Positions 1 to 8,421 are shown, counted from the first letter of the stretch. The stretch is DNA of 64,000 bases from Elusimicrobiota bacterium (GCA_026388155.1 JAPLKI010000013.1:149451-213450), one strand, 5' to 3'. Made by a program: numbers and translations. Notes: generated by a model from the letters alone, not told the origin.

Positions 1-1
1 T

Positions 2-304
2 CACGACCAGGATATAAAAAATATCCAGATAGACGCGGATCCCAAATACAATGAGGCGGCGGAGGTTGTCCGCCATATGATTTCAGGATACCTGAATTTG
101 GACCTGCAGGGGCCGGAACAGCAGGAAAAGCTGGAAGAAGCTAAAGCCGACATCGAGAAGATAGGCTTTGGCCCGGGCCCTACCGGCGTGTGGCACAGCA
201 TTTACATGGAAGGAGGGGGGAAAATTAGCCTCCCAAGCATTTCGCAGACGCCGCTGGATGTGGGGACATATCCCATGATGGAAAAAGAACTCAGTTCCAT
301 CTGA
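2..304 (+). CDS. C-terminal end of an unrecognised protein (partial)
   Basis: An open frame enters from the left edge of the window and stops at TGA 302-304, giving about 100 residues. It contains an acidic, helical stretch (residues about 36-48, rich in Glu, Lys and Gln), then a Gly/Pro-rich turn (GFGPGPTG). I do not recognise the family and the N-terminal part is outside the window. The frame is supported by the strong terminator that follows the stop codon directly. Confidence 0.55.
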   Translation, partial: HDQDIKNIQIDADPKYNEAAEVVRHMISGYLNLDLQGPEQQEKLEEAKADIEKIGFGPGPTGVWHSIYMEGGGKISLPSISQTPLDVGTYPMMEKELSSI

Positions 305-307
305 CGG

Positions 308-346
308 AAAAAATCCCCCGGGCTTTAAAACCCGGGGGATTTTTTT
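308..346 (+). terminator. Strong intrinsic terminator
   Basis: Arms AAAAAATCCCCCGGG (308-322) and its complement (331-345) enclose an 8-base loop and end in a run of T. It starts 4 bases after the stop of the partial gene. The A-run on the left makes it potentially bidirectional, but the next hairpin lies between it and the minus-strand gene ending at 454. Confidence 0.9.
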
Positions 347-363
347 AGCTGCGGAATGCTTTT

Positions 364-389
364 GCCGGGAATCGTTCCCGGCTTTTTTT
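364..389 (+). terminator. Second intrinsic terminator-like hairpin
   Basis: GCCGGGA (364-370), loop ATCGT, TCCCGGC (376-382) followed by a T-run. It stands in tandem with the terminator at 308-346 and may back it up. Confidence 0.65.
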
Positions 390-453
390 ATTAGCGCGTA
401 TTTCCGCCGTCGCGGCAGATAAAAGGATTTATCGGCCGGGGGCGGAAAGGCTT

Positions 454-1353
454 TTAAGGCTTAACAGGGCCGCTGTTCTTAATAAACTCGTCCACGGCTT
501 TGGCTATGGCCTGTATCAGAGGCTTGCCCTGCGGGCCGGGCAGCTGCGTGTAAACCACCAGCACGTATTCACGGCCCGGGGCCTTTACTATGGCGGCGTC
601 GTTCCTGGCGGCGTCGAGTTCTCCGGTCTTGCCGGCATAAGAGGCTTCCTGCGGCAGTGCGGCGGCTATCAGCTCCCTGTCAAGCTGGCCCGAAAGCGTC
701 GCGTACATGGCGTCCGAGGCTTCCGGACTGACCAGTTTTCTGCCGGCAACCAGCATCAGCAGTGTCGCGGCGTCGTGCGCCGGCATCTGGTTATAGCCTG
801 TGGCTTCAGGGTCGCGCACGGTTATGTCGCTGGAAAGTTTATGGCGCACATAAGTGGAAGTAAGGCCTGCGCTTTGTACAAAAACCGTCACCTTTTTTCT
901 GTCGAGAAAATCTATCAGCGTGTTGGCGGCGACGTTGTCGCTGCGGCGTATCATAACCTCGGTCAGTTTAGCCAGCGTCCAGGTCTCGCCTACGAGTATC
1001 GGCGGATCGGAGTCGGGTATGCCGTCCGCATTCGGGTCCCAGGTGCCGGTCCAGTTGTTCGTTGTTATCGTTATCTTCGAGTTCAGGGACACGCCGCCGC
1101 TCACGGCGTTGTAGACACCGGCCAGCAGATTCAGCTTTATCACGCTGGCCGCGGGCTGCACTTCGGCGTCGCGCCAGCCGCCGCGTTCGGGAGAGGACGG
1201 GTTGCTCAGGTCTATTATGGAGATGCAGGCCGTGGAGAGATCAAGCTTGCCTGACAGGTCTTTAAGGAAAGCGTTCATTCCGGCGCTGTCCGCCGCGCAG
1301 GCCGGGCTTAAGCCTATTGCTGAGATAAAAACGGCTGATAAGGTTTTTTTCAT
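454..1353 (-). CDS. Exported class A beta-lactamase-like serine hydrolase
   Basis: 299 residues with an N-terminal signal peptide (about 1-21, cleavage after ACA). The three active-site motifs of the penicillin-recognising serine hydrolase fold are present: Ser70-x-x-Lys73 (ASVIK), Ser138-Asp139-Asn140 and Lys242-Thr243-Gly244. The length suits a single-domain class A enzyme acting in the periplasm. I do not see the omega-loop ExxLN element that supplies the general base of true class A beta-lactamases, so antibiotic hydrolysis should not be assumed; a DD-peptidase or esterase role is possible. Two further relatives lie at 18842 and 49265. It has no obvious operon partner, and the ribosome binding site is weak. 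Confidence 0.85.
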   Translation of the reverse strand: MKKTLSAVFISAIGLSPACAADSAGMNAFLKDLSGKLDLSTACISIIDLSNPSSPERGGWRDAEVQPAASVIKLNLLAGVYNAVSGGVSLNSKITITTNNWTGTWDPNADGIPDSDPPILVGETWTLAKLTEVMIRRSDNVAANTLIDFLDRKKVTVFVQSAGLTSTYVRHKLSSDITVRDPEATGYNQMPAHDAATLLMLVAGRKLVSPEASDAMYATLSGQLDRELIAAALPQEASYAGKTGELDAARNDAAIVKAPGREYVLVVYTQLPGPQGKPLIQAIAKAVDEFIKNSGPVKP

Positions 1354-1495
1354 TTATGTTCTTATTTGATCTTAAGCACCGGATACTTTAGTCGGGCTTG
1401 AGCCTGCGGCGCGGCACGAAAAATCGGCCCTGAGGATTTTCTTATAACGACAAAATTATACTAACTTTATGCGCCCGCAAGCCTGACGGTTGAGG

Positions 1496-1516
1496 GCCGG
1501 CTAAGAATTAGCCGGC
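1496..1516. other. Hairpin between divergent genes
   Basis: GCCGGCTAA (1496-1504), loop GAA, then the exact complement (1508-1516). A T-run lies 7 bases further on (1523-1529). It sits between the hydrolase (minus) and the sensor kinase (plus), where no terminator is needed, so a regulatory or leader hairpin upstream of the kinase is as likely. The remaining sequence between 1354 and 1585 shows nothing else I can support. Confidence 0.4.
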
Positions 1517-1585
1517 GGGCAGATTTTTTTGTAGACTTAACTGTACAGGCTGTGTCTTCACACTGTTTGTAGCCTGAAAATAATC

Positions 1586-2917
1586 ATGAAGACAGAAAGC
1601 AGCCGCAAAAATGTAAAAAAAACCGGTCTTGGTAAGACGGCGTCTTCCATACTGCCGCCCGAGCAGGCTATACATGCGCTGCGGCAGGAAGTTCCTAAAA
1701 ACGAAATAATACACGCCCTGCGCGAAAGGGTCAAGGAACTTACCGCGCTTCACTCCGCCGTCTGCATACTGCAGGACGACAGGCTTGAACCGGCTCAGGT
1801 GCTGGGCCGCGTGGTAAAACTCATTCCTCCCGCCTGGCAGTACCCCGAAATAACCGCCGGCCGCATTGCGGTGGGCGAATGTTCGGCGCGTACAGCCGGC
1901 TTCAGGCGCACGCGCTGGCGCCAGTCCTGCGATTTTAAGATAAGCGGCGGCATGTCCGGCAGGATAGAGGTGTTTTACTTTAAGAAGATGCCGCCGGAAG
2001 CGGAAGGCCCGTTTCTCGCCGAAGAACGGAACCTTATAAACTCGCTCGCCGACATGCTCAGGACATATTTTGAACGCCGTACGGCGTCCCAGGCGCTGAT
2101 AAGCGCCCACAGGAACCTTGAAAAACGCGTCCGCGAGAGAACAGCGGACCTTGAAAAGCTTAACTCCGCCCTGAAAGCCGAGGTGGCGGAACGCGAAAGG
2201 CGCCAGAAAGAGATACTTTCCTACCAGGAAAAACTGCGGCGGCTTTCTTCGGAACTTATACTTACCGAGGAGCGGGAACGCCATGAAATAGCCACGGATC
2301 TGCACGATATTATAGGCCAGACGCTGGCCATGGCAAAAATGAAAGCGGGTGCGCTGCATGCTCACTGCGCTGCGCCTGAAGCGGCGCGTGAACTGAAGAA
2401 ACTGTCCGGTTTCATTGAGGAAGCTATTTTCGGGACCAGAAATCTCACCTTCCAGCTGGCTTCCCCGATACTTTATGAACTGGGACTTGAAAGCGCGCTT
2501 GAGCGTTTGGCCGAAGATACCCGCCGCCGCCACGGCATGGCGGTGGACTTTCAGGATGACGGAAAATCAAAACCCCTGCCCACGGAAACGCGGATAATGA
2601 TATTCAAGGCCGCCCGCGAACTTCTGGTTAACGCCGTGAAACATTCCGGCGCCGGGGCCGTAAAAATGCGGGTGCGCCGCGCCCGCGGAAAAATAGTGGT
2701 GACGGTCGCCGATAACGGCAGGGGCTTTAATGTAGAAGCGCGCTCGGTTTACGACGGGAAAAAGAGCGGGTTCGGGCTTTTCTCCATAAGGGAAAAGATG
2801 TCGCACCTGGGCGGCTCGTTCCTGGTGAACTCAAAATCCGGCGGCGGGACGCTGGCCGTTATAACAGCGCCTCTAGGAAAGGATCAGAAACATGGAAAAA
2901 ACAATACTTATCTGTGA
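1586..2917 (+). CDS. NarL-type sensor histidine kinase, apparently soluble
   Basis: 443 residues without a clear membrane segment. Residues about 40-165 form a small sensor-like region (possibly GAF-like); 166-240 are a long charged coiled coil; HisKA_3 dimerisation and phosphoacceptor helix around His240 (TDLHDIIGQ); HATPase_c domain 335-430 with N-box Asn349, G1 box DNGRG (377-381) and G2 box GFGLF. It should phosphorylate the response regulator whose start lies inside its 3' end (26-base overlap), so the two are translationally coupled. The absence of transmembrane helices points to a cytoplasmic or protein-borne signal. The nearby ammonium transporter is a plausible target, but this is inference from position only. 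Confidence 0.9.
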   Translation: MKTESSRKNVKKTGLGKTASSILPPEQAIHALRQEVPKNEIIHALRERVKELTALHSAVCILQDDRLEPAQVLGRVVKLIPPAWQYPEITAGRIAVGECSARTAGFRRTRWRQSCDFKISGGMSGRIEVFYFKKMPPEAEGPFLAEERNLINSLADMLRTYFERRTASQALISAHRNLEKRVRERTADLEKLNSALKAEVAERERRQKEILSYQEKLRRLSSELILTEERERHEIATDLHDIIGQTLAMAKMKAGALHAHCAAPEAARELKKLSGFIEEAIFGTRNLTFQLASPILYELGLESALERLAEDTRRRHGMAVDFQDDGKSKPLPTETRIMIFKAARELLVNAVKHSGAGAVKMRVRRARGKIVVTVADNGRGFNVEARSVYDGKKSGFGLFSIREKMSHLGGSFLVNSKSGGGTLAVITAPLGKDQKHGKNNTYL

Positions 2918-3539
2918 CGACCATAAAATATTCCGCGAGGGTCTGCGGGCGCTTCTTGAAAAGCAGCCCGGCATAAAAGTGGCGGGCGAGGCCCGCGACG
3001 GGCTTGAAGCCGTGCACCTGTGCAGGGAACTGTCGCCCGACATAGTTATAATGGATATTTCCATGCCGGGCCTTAACGGGATAGAGGCCGCCCGCAAAAT
3101 AGCGAAAGCAAAAAAAACAGCGCGCGTAATAGCCCTTTCCATGCACAACGACAGAAAATATGTCACTGAAATATTCAAGGCCGGGGCCCGCGCCTATCTG
3201 CTGAAGGATTCGGCTTTTGAAGAACTGCTGGACGCCATAAAAGCCGTTTCATGCGGCCGCGTTTTTTTGAGCGCCGGTATAACCAGCCTGGTGCTCAGTG
3301 ATTACATAAAAAACCCGGCGAAAAATTCCCAAAGCGCTTTCACCCTGCTTTCGGCCAGGGAGCGGGAAGTGCTGCAGCTTTTTGCGGAAGGCCTGAGCAC
3401 CAAGGAAATTTCCGCCAAACTGGGAGTAAGCGTCAAAACCGTGGAAACCCACCGCAAGAGGATAATGGAAAAGCTTAATATCAAAAACATAGCCGGCCTT
3501 ACCAAGTACGCCGTGAAGGAAGGCCTTGTAAGTCTGTAA
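2892..3539 (+). CDS. NarL/FixJ-family response regulator
   Basis: 215 residues. The receiver domain (1-120) has the acidic pair Asp9-Asp10, the phosphorylation site Asp55 (IVIMDISMPG) and Lys105. A LuxR-type helix-turn-helix covers about 148-208 (LSAREREVLQLFAEG, then the recognition helix after VSVKTVETH). It is the partner of the overlapping HisKA_3 kinase. A palindrome between this gene and the ammonium transporter (3564-3580) is a candidate site for a dimeric LuxR-type regulator such as this one. Confidence 0.93.
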   Translation: MEKTILICDDHKIFREGLRALLEKQPGIKVAGEARDGLEAVHLCRELSPDIVIMDISMPGLNGIEAARKIAKAKKTARVIALSMHNDRKYVTEIFKAGARAYLLKDSAFEELLDAIKAVSCGRVFLSAGITSLVLSDYIKNPAKNSQSAFTLLSAREREVLQLFAEGLSTKEISAKLGVSVKTVETHRKRIMEKLNIKNIAGLTKYAVKEGLVSL

Positions 3540-3563
3540 AACTAGGGTTTTTCTCCCACCCCA

Positions 3564-3608
3564 ATCAGGGAATCCCTGATATTCCCGGCGTTCCCGCATA
3601 CATATAAT
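3564..3608 (+). promoter_or_regulatory. Palindrome plus -10 box upstream of the ammonium transporter
   Basis: ATCAGGG (3564-3570), spacer AAT, CCCTGAT (3574-3580) is a perfect 7-bp inverted repeat. TATAAT lies at 3603-3608 with no good -35 hexamer at the expected distance; the palindrome is just upstream of that position, as expected for an activator site. Which protein binds it is unknown; the adjacent NarL-type regulator is the obvious candidate. Confidence 0.5.
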
Positions 3609-3672
3609 TTCCCTAATATACGGACACAGGCGGCCGCCTGCGCGGACGCATTCTATACGGAGGATTAAAAAT

Positions 3673-4884
3673 ATGTTCGATACCGGAAATACAGGGTTTA
3701 TGCTGGTGGCGACCAGCCTTGTCATGTTAATGACGCCGGGCCTCGCTTTCTTCTACGGGGGACTTGTGGGCAGGAAGAACGTCCTGGCCATAATGATACA
3801 GAGTTTCGTTTCCATGGGCGTGACCACGGTCCTGTGGTACATCTGCGGGTTTTCTCTGTGCTTCTCCGGAGGGGAAGGCAAGCTTATCGGCGATCTGAAC
3901 TACGCGTTCATGAACGGGATAACGCCTACCACCGCGTTCGCCGGGTCATCGAGCATTCCGCTGATAGTTTTCTTCGCCTATCAGATGATGTTCGCCCAGA
4001 TAACCCCGGCGCTTTGCACGGGGGCCTTCACCAACCGGGTAAATTTCAAGGCGTATCTGATATTTCTCGTGGGCTGGCTGTTGTTCGTCTATTTCCCGCT
4101 CTGTCACATGGTCTGGGGCGGCGGTTTACTAGCCAAGCATGGTGTGCTTGATTTTGCCGGCGGTATAGTGGTACACGCCTCCGCCGGCTTTGCGGCGCTC
4201 GCTTCGGTGTTTTTTGTCGGCAAGCGCAAGGTCGCCGACCCGTCCGCGCACAGCATACCGCTGGTCGCTCTCGGCACCGGCCTTCTCTGGTTCGGCTGGT
4301 ACGGTTTCAACGCCGGCAGCGAGTTGAAAGTCGATTCGGTCACCGCTCTGTCGTTCGTAAACACGGACGTGGCCGCCTCTTTCGCGGCTGTGACCTGGCT
4401 GATAATCGCCTGGATTATAGAAAAGAAGCCCAAGTTCGTCGGCCTCCTGACGGGATCTATAGCGGGACTTGCCACCATAACCCCGGCCTCCGGCTACGTT
4501 ACAACAACGTCGGCTGTGTTCATCGGCATCGCCTCCAGCATAGTCTGCTACATAGCGGTCAACCTGAAAAACAAATTACACTGGGACGACGCGCTGGACG
4601 TCTGGGGCGTGCACGGCATGGGGGGCGTTCTGGGCGTTATCTGCCTGGGTATATTTGCGACCAAAGCCGTTAACATTGCCGGCGCGGACGGACTGATGTA
4701 CGGCGATACCAGGTTTTTCCTGAAGGAAACTATAGCGGTGGCAGGCGCCGCGATCTATGCCTTCCTGTTCACTTACTGTATGCTCTGGCTCATAAACCTC
4801 GTGACACCGGTCAGGACCTCGGAGAAGGAAGAAGAGGCCGGGATGGATGAGGCGCAGCACGGCGAAACTGCGTATCTCCAGTAA
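3673..4884 (+). CDS. amt: Ammonium transporter, Amt family
   Basis: 403 residues, polytopic, with about 11 membrane segments. The Amt signature is clear: Asp160 in DFAGG, His168 of the twin-histidine pore pair in VVHASAG, and His314 in WGVHGMGG. It moves ammonium/ammonia across the inner membrane for nitrogen assimilation. A GGAGG ribosome binding site precedes the ATG. The C-terminal cytoplasmic tail after residue 380 is acidic. No glnK/PII gene is adjacent, which is unusual for bacterial amt. A hairpin terminator follows. Confidence 0.96.
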   Translation: MFDTGNTGFMLVATSLVMLMTPGLAFFYGGLVGRKNVLAIMIQSFVSMGVTTVLWYICGFSLCFSGGEGKLIGDLNYAFMNGITPTTAFAGSSSIPLIVFFAYQMMFAQITPALCTGAFTNRVNFKAYLIFLVGWLLFVYFPLCHMVWGGGLLAKHGVLDFAGGIVVHASAGFAALASVFFVGKRKVADPSAHSIPLVALGTGLLWFGWYGFNAGSELKVDSVTALSFVNTDVAASFAAVTWLIIAWIIEKKPKFVGLLTGSIAGLATITPASGYVTTTSAVFIGIASSIVCYIAVNLKNKLHWDDALDVWGVHGMGGVLGVICLGIFATKAVNIAGADGLMYGDTRFFLKETIAVAGAAIYAFLFTYCMLWLINLVTPVRTSEKEEEAGMDEAQHGETAYLQ

Positions 4885-4895
4885 TAAAACATCAG

Positions 4896-4927
4896 AAAAA
4901 CGGCTGTCCTGTGAGGCGGCCGTTTTT
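4896..4927 (+). terminator. Intrinsic terminator after amt
   Basis: AAAAACGGC (4896-4904), 14-base loop, GCCGTTTTT (4919-4927) ending in the T-run. It lies 12 bases after the amt stop and 26 before the next start, so the exported protein at 4954 may be expressed by read-through or from its own promoter. Confidence 0.75.
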
Positions 4928-4953
4928 TACGTCAAACGGAGTGAAATCTTTGT

Positions 4954-5691
4954 ATGAGAACATCCATTGCAGCGGTTATGACCGTTTTGGTTTGCATGGG
5001 CGCGGCATTTGCCACCCCTTCCACTCAGGTGTGGATACCCTCCACCGACATACAGAAATACAAGACGGCGCACCTGAACATAGACAGTTATCTATCCGCT
5101 GGAAAAGAGAGCAACGGAACCAGAAAAGCGCCTTTAAGCATGATAGGCCCCACCGTGGGCTTTCTGTCTTATGAAAAGATCCAGGCTGAGGCCGGGTTCG
5201 ACCTGATGTATCAGGGCGTTGCCAATGACAATTATCCGCTTTATCTGCATGGCAAGGCGGGCACCCAGGAAAACGTGTGGTTCAAAGGTTCGCCCGCTTT
5301 CGCCTTAGGCGTGTACAACGCGGGCTTAAAGAGCGGCAAAACGAACCAGGATATCCTCTACGCTATGGCCGCAAAGACCCTATCGGCCGCCGGGCGTTTC
5401 TCGGCCGGTTATTACAGGGGCAACAATACAGTGCTTGTGGATGAAAACGGTAAAAAGGCGGCCGACGGCCTGCTTTTATCCTGGGACAGGACTATAAGCG
5501 AGGTGTCGGACAAGCTTTGGGCGGCTGTTGATTATCAGGGCGGAGATTCCGCTTTGGGCGCGCTTAATTTTGGTGTTTTCTGGGCTTTCGCCCCGAATAC
5601 CGGCGTTATTTTTGGTTACGATATTTATAATAATAAAAAAACAGCCGGCCGGAACACTTATACGGTGCAGGTGGATATAAACTTTCCCTGA
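4954..5691 (+). CDS. Small exported protein, probably an outer-membrane barrel
   Basis: 245 residues with a signal peptide (1-20, cleavage after AFA). The mature part is rich in Gly, Tyr, Asn and alternating hydrophobic residues, and ends in a beta-strand-like YTVQVDINFP, in keeping with an 8-10 strand outer-membrane barrel. I do not recognise a named family. It follows amt closely, so an outer-membrane channel co-expressed with nitrogen uptake is possible, but this is only inferred from position. Confidence 0.7.
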   Translation: MRTSIAAVMTVLVCMGAAFATPSTQVWIPSTDIQKYKTAHLNIDSYLSAGKESNGTRKAPLSMIGPTVGFLSYEKIQAEAGFDLMYQGVANDNYPLYLHGKAGTQENVWFKGSPAFALGVYNAGLKSGKTNQDILYAMAAKTLSAAGRFSAGYYRGNNTVLVDENGKKAADGLLLSWDRTISEVSDKLWAAVDYQGGDSALGALNFGVFWAFAPNTGVIFGYDIYNNKKTAGRNTYTVQVDINFP

Positions 5692-5764
5692 ATAATGCCG
5701 TCCGGCAAAAACAGCCGGACGCAAGGCTCCCGTTTCCACATTACCGCTTAGTCAGCGGGAAAGT

Positions 5765-5809
5765 GCGGAGGAAACCTCCGCCCTGAAGCTGTTTTTCCTC
5801 AGGGCGGAG
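5765..5809. repeat. Two mutually exclusive hairpins in a convergent gap
   Basis: GCGGAGG (5765-5771)/CCTCCGC (5775-5781) and CTCCGCCCTGA (5776-5786)/TCAGGGCGGAG (5799-5809) share the middle strand, so only one can form at a time. A third hairpin, GTCCGGC (5700-5706)/GCCGGAC (5714-5720), lies just after the upstream stop. None has a clean T-run, but their position between convergent genes suggests 3'-end processing or termination. Confidence 0.5.
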
Positions 5810-5863
5810 TTGGTAGTTCGCATTAAGCGTAGCGGCCTTCTTGTTCCCGGCCGTGTTTTGCAC

Positions 5864-6295
5864 CTATTTTATCAGTTTGCTGTAGCTTCCTATTTCAAGC
5901 TGGGCAAGCTTGGAATCTCCAGGGGCGCGCAGCGCTATGCTGATATTTCCCTGCAGCGGAGCAAGAGCGGCATATTCCGCTTCGAGAGGGTTCAGCAGCA
6001 GCACAACAGTTCCCTTGCGGTGATCAACGCCGGCCACCTTCACGTTCTGCAGTATGGTGGCCGATATTTTTTCTTTTCTGTTATCTTTCATCTGCGCCTC
6101 GAACACGCTGATCACGTCCAGGTAGGCGCCCTTTTTCACCCAGGAGAGCTGGGCCTTGGGCAGTTCCATCACAAAACCGCGGTATCCCGCCACAAGGTCA
6201 GCCGCGCGGTACTTTCTCTCCGCGCGCATATGCCCCATAAAGCCCGCCGCCGCCAGAACCAGTGCCAACACAACCAGCACAGTCTTTGTTTTCAT
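5864..6295 (-). CDS. Membrane-anchored RcpC/CpaB-like domain protein
   Basis: 143 residues. An N-terminal hydrophobic helix (about 4-20) anchors or exports it. The rest resembles the RcpC domain of Flp pilus assembly protein CpaB: a short barrel (GAYLDVISVFEA), then ATILQNVKVAGVD, a TVVLLLNPLEAE strand-helix and the closing ISIALRAPGD. True CpaB proteins are about twice as long and carry a SAF domain, which is missing. The start overlaps the upstream anti-sigma gene by 4 bases, so it is the last gene of a sigma/anti-sigma/RcpC operon. No other tad/flp pilus gene is in the window. Confidence 0.65.
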   Translation of the reverse strand: MKTKTVLVVLALVLAAAGFMGHMRAERKYRAADLVAGYRGFVMELPKAQLSWVKKGAYLDVISVFEAQMKDNRKEKISATILQNVKVAGVDHRKGTVVLLLNPLEAEYAALAPLQGNISIALRAPGDSKLAQLEIGSYSKLIK

Positions 6296-6771
6296 AACGC
6301 CTCCTTATTCTTCGCTTTTTCATAGGGAGGAAATTCATCCCTCCCGCTTAACCTGTAATAAAATTCAGAAGCCCGCGCCCCGGAGTCCGGAACGCTGTAG
6401 GAAGCATCCGTAAGCGGCGGGGTGATGGCGGAGCCTGCCGCCGTAACGGCGACCCGATGGGCAGGAACAGCCATTATAATAAAGACCGCCAATCCGGCGG
6501 CAAGCAGCGCTGAAGCGAAGGCCATTTTCTTCTCCCGCACCCTGCCGCGGACAGCGGCCGAGACAACCGCGCCGGCGAATGCCGGGCCGGCCGAAAGCAG
6601 AGGCGCGCCGGCGGCGGCAAGTGCCGAACGCTCCTCAAGGAGCGCCAGCCGCAGGGCCGCGCATTCCCGGCAGCCGGCAAGATGGCGTTCCGCGGCCAGG
6701 GCCCTTTGCGCGGAAAGTTCCCCCAGCACAAGGGACATAATTTCCCGTTTCATTTCAGCGCCGCAGTTCAT
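6292..6771 (-). CDS. Anti-sigma factor with zinc-finger (zf-HC2) motif
   Basis: 159 residues. The N-terminal cytoplasmic part has the HxxxCxxC zinc motif (His30, Cys34, Cys37, with Cys3 as a possible fourth ligand) typical of ZAS-type anti-sigma factors. One transmembrane helix follows (about 83-104), then a roughly 55-residue extracytoplasmic tail. It should hold the co-encoded ECF sigma factor at the membrane until an envelope signal releases it. The gene overlaps its neighbours by 4 bases on both sides. Confidence 0.85.
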   Translation of the reverse strand: MNCGAEMKREIMSLVLGELSAQRALAAERHLAGCRECAALRLALLEERSALAAAGAPLLSAGPAFAGAVVSAAVRGRVREKKMAFASALLAAGLAVFIIMAVPAHRVAVTAAGSAITPPLTDASYSVPDSGARASEFYYRLSGRDEFPPYEKAKNKEAL

Positions 6772-7364
6772 ATATCCTCCGATAAATATTCAAGAAGCAG
6801 GGCATGGGCGTTATGCAGCCTTGAACGCACCGTGCCCACGGGGATGCCGGTCACAGAGGCTATTTGATCGTATGACAGAACCTCCCACTCCCTGAGAAGC
6901 AGCACGGTTTTAAGTTTATCCGGCAGCTTTTCCACCGCCGCGCGTACCGCCGCCCCGCGTTCCCCCGCTTCCAGCCGCTCCAGAATTCCCGGAACGGCGT
7001 CCGGTATATTCTCAAATTCCTCATTGCCGAAAAGCAGTCCGACACTTTCGGTTTTTTTCGCCAGATAATGCCGAAAATAGGTCATGCCGACATTGCGCGC
7101 CAATGAAAAAAGCCAGGTGCTGAAAAGCGACTCTCTCCTGTAAGAGGCCGCGCTTTTCCAGACCGCGAGGAATACCTCCTGCGTCATATCAAGGGCCTCT
7201 TCGCGCGGCAGTGAAAAATGCCAGGACATGAAGCTTAACACCTTGTCCTTATAACGCTCTACCAGCTCCCCCAGCGCGGAGGCGTCGCCTGCGCCTGCGG
7301 CCTTTATAAGATCCTCGTCAGCTGCCGTCCCATTTATGAGTTTGTCGTCCAAGACATTTTCCAT
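6768..7364 (-). CDS. ECF-type RNA polymerase sigma factor
   Basis: 198 residues. Sigma region 2 lies at about 30-97 (EEALDMTQEVFLAVWK, then FSTWLFSLARN) and region 4 at about 143-192 (LPDKLKTVLLL, the HTH YDQIASVTGIPVGTVRSRL). An extra N-terminal leader of about 20 residues precedes region 2. It is the first gene of an operon with a zinc-type anti-sigma factor and an RcpC-like protein, which suggests an envelope or surface-structure regulon. Such operons are usually autoregulated; no specific promoter is claimed here. Confidence 0.93.
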   Translation of the reverse strand: MENVLDDKLINGTAADEDLIKAAGAGDASALGELVERYKDKVLSFMSWHFSLPREEALDMTQEVFLAVWKSAASYRRESLFSTWLFSLARNVGMTYFRHYLAKKTESVGLLFGNEEFENIPDAVPGILERLEAGERGAAVRAAVEKLPDKLKTVLLLREWEVLSYDQIASVTGIPVGTVRSRLHNAHALLLEYLSEDI

Positions 7365-7422
7365 AAAGCGGTCTGCCCTCGTTAATTAGTAGCGCGGCGA
7401 AGCTGAAAAGTTCACTTTGTAA

Positions 7423-8421
7423 TTATCGCTCTTGTGCGGGGCTGTGGTCGAGGTACCACACATAGTCGGCAAGGCCGGCATCCTGCGCTGGAAAGGCTGC
7501 GGGGCAGGCTGCGGCGTCCTGGGGGTAGAAAGAGGCCAGGCGCAGACCGGCGGTCCGGGATTTAAAGGATTCGGGGATGCCAGCGTTGTATATTACGTGG
7601 CCGGCTCCGGCTACGGCCAACGCGGCAAAGCCGGGGTTGGCGTTTACGAAGGCGGCCAGGCGGGCGCCCATGGTTTCGTTCCACGCGGACATGGCGGCCA
7701 GATAGTTTTCGAATTTAAACATATCAGCCATGTGGCCTTCAAAGGAGCTGCGGATATATTTTATGTAGGCTTCGTTGGTGGTTACCTTAAGGTCCGGGGG
7801 CAGGTACTGTTTGTCTTCGGGGGTAAGAGCTTCCAGGCCGACATGGGCTATGTTTGAGACTACTTTTTTGGGCAGGTTCAGGGCGAGGGCTTTCAGCCGG
7901 TTGGCGCGGATAAAGTCGAACAGCGGCTTATAAAGGTTGAAGTCGAACCCCCATTCCGTTTTCCAGTCGGCTTTCAGCAGAAAATCTTCTTCGGTAAGGC
8001 GGCCTGCGGCGTAGTCGTCCAGCACGGGCTGAAGGGTCATATTGAGCATTTCAAAGCCGACCACTATGCCGCCGCCGCGGGCGGCATACAGGGCTTTTAA
8101 AGCTTCAAGCTGGGCAAGGTGGTCCGCCATCTGGTCGTGGGTTTCTCCTACGAAGACGGCGTCGCTGTTCTGAATGAGGGTTTGGAAAGCGGCGGGGCCG
8201 CCGACGGGGGCGCCGGAGAGGGAGTTGAAGACGCAAAAGCCGGGGGCTGTCCGCGGCGAAGGGGCGGGGGGCGGGACCGCGGGCTCCGTGTTTTTCAGGT
8301 TTTCCATCAGGAGGTTGTAGTAGTTGTTCCGGTCAAAAGCGGGCTCTCTCAGCGTTTCAGGTATTCCGGCGCGGGCTGTTGCGGCGGCGGAGAGGAACAG
8401 AGCTATCGCTAGTTTTAACAT
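7423..8421 (-). CDS. Exported ChaN-like (haem-binding/DUF399) protein
   Basis: 332 residues with a signal peptide (cleavage near residue 18). The core resembles the ChaN/Cofac_haem_bdg family: FVGETHDQMADH (90-101) with the paired histidines, GFEMLN (122-127), the QPVLDDYAAGRLTEEDFL helix and AGAGHVIYNAG near residue 275. ChaN of Campylobacter binds haem at the outer membrane; some family members are placed in the EreA-like superfamily, so the chemistry is uncertain. It has a good AAGGAG ribosome binding site and stands alone. Confidence 0.75.
   Translation of the reverse strand: MLKLAIALFLSAAATARAGIPETLREPAFDRNNYYNLLMENLKNTEPAVPPPAPSPRTAPGFCVFNSLSGAPVGGPAAFQTLIQNSDAVFVGETHDQMADHLAQLEALKALYAARGGGIVVGFEMLNMTLQPVLDDYAAGRLTEEDFLLKADWKTEWGFDFNLYKPLFDFIRANRLKALALNLPKKVVSNIAHVGLEALTPEDKQYLPPDLKVTTNEAYIKYIRSSFEGHMADMFKFENYLAAMSAWNETMGARLAAFVNANPGFAALAVAGAGHVIYNAGIPESFKSRTAGLRLASFYPQDAAACPAAFPAQDAGLADYVWYLDHSPAQER

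Noticed and set aside
775..1254. Plus-strand open frame of 159 codons opposite the hydrolase
   Set aside because: Antisense to the hydrolase active-site region, with no start signal or family.
454..1353. Calling the first hydrolase an antibiotic-resistance beta-lactamase
   Set aside because: The omega-loop ExxLN element was not found, so hydrolysis of beta-lactams cannot be claimed.
1508..2533. Long minus-strand open frame opposite the histidine kinase (341 codons)
   Set aside because: It lies fully antisense to a kinase with all motifs; its composition is a shadow of GC-rich codons and it has no recognisable domain.
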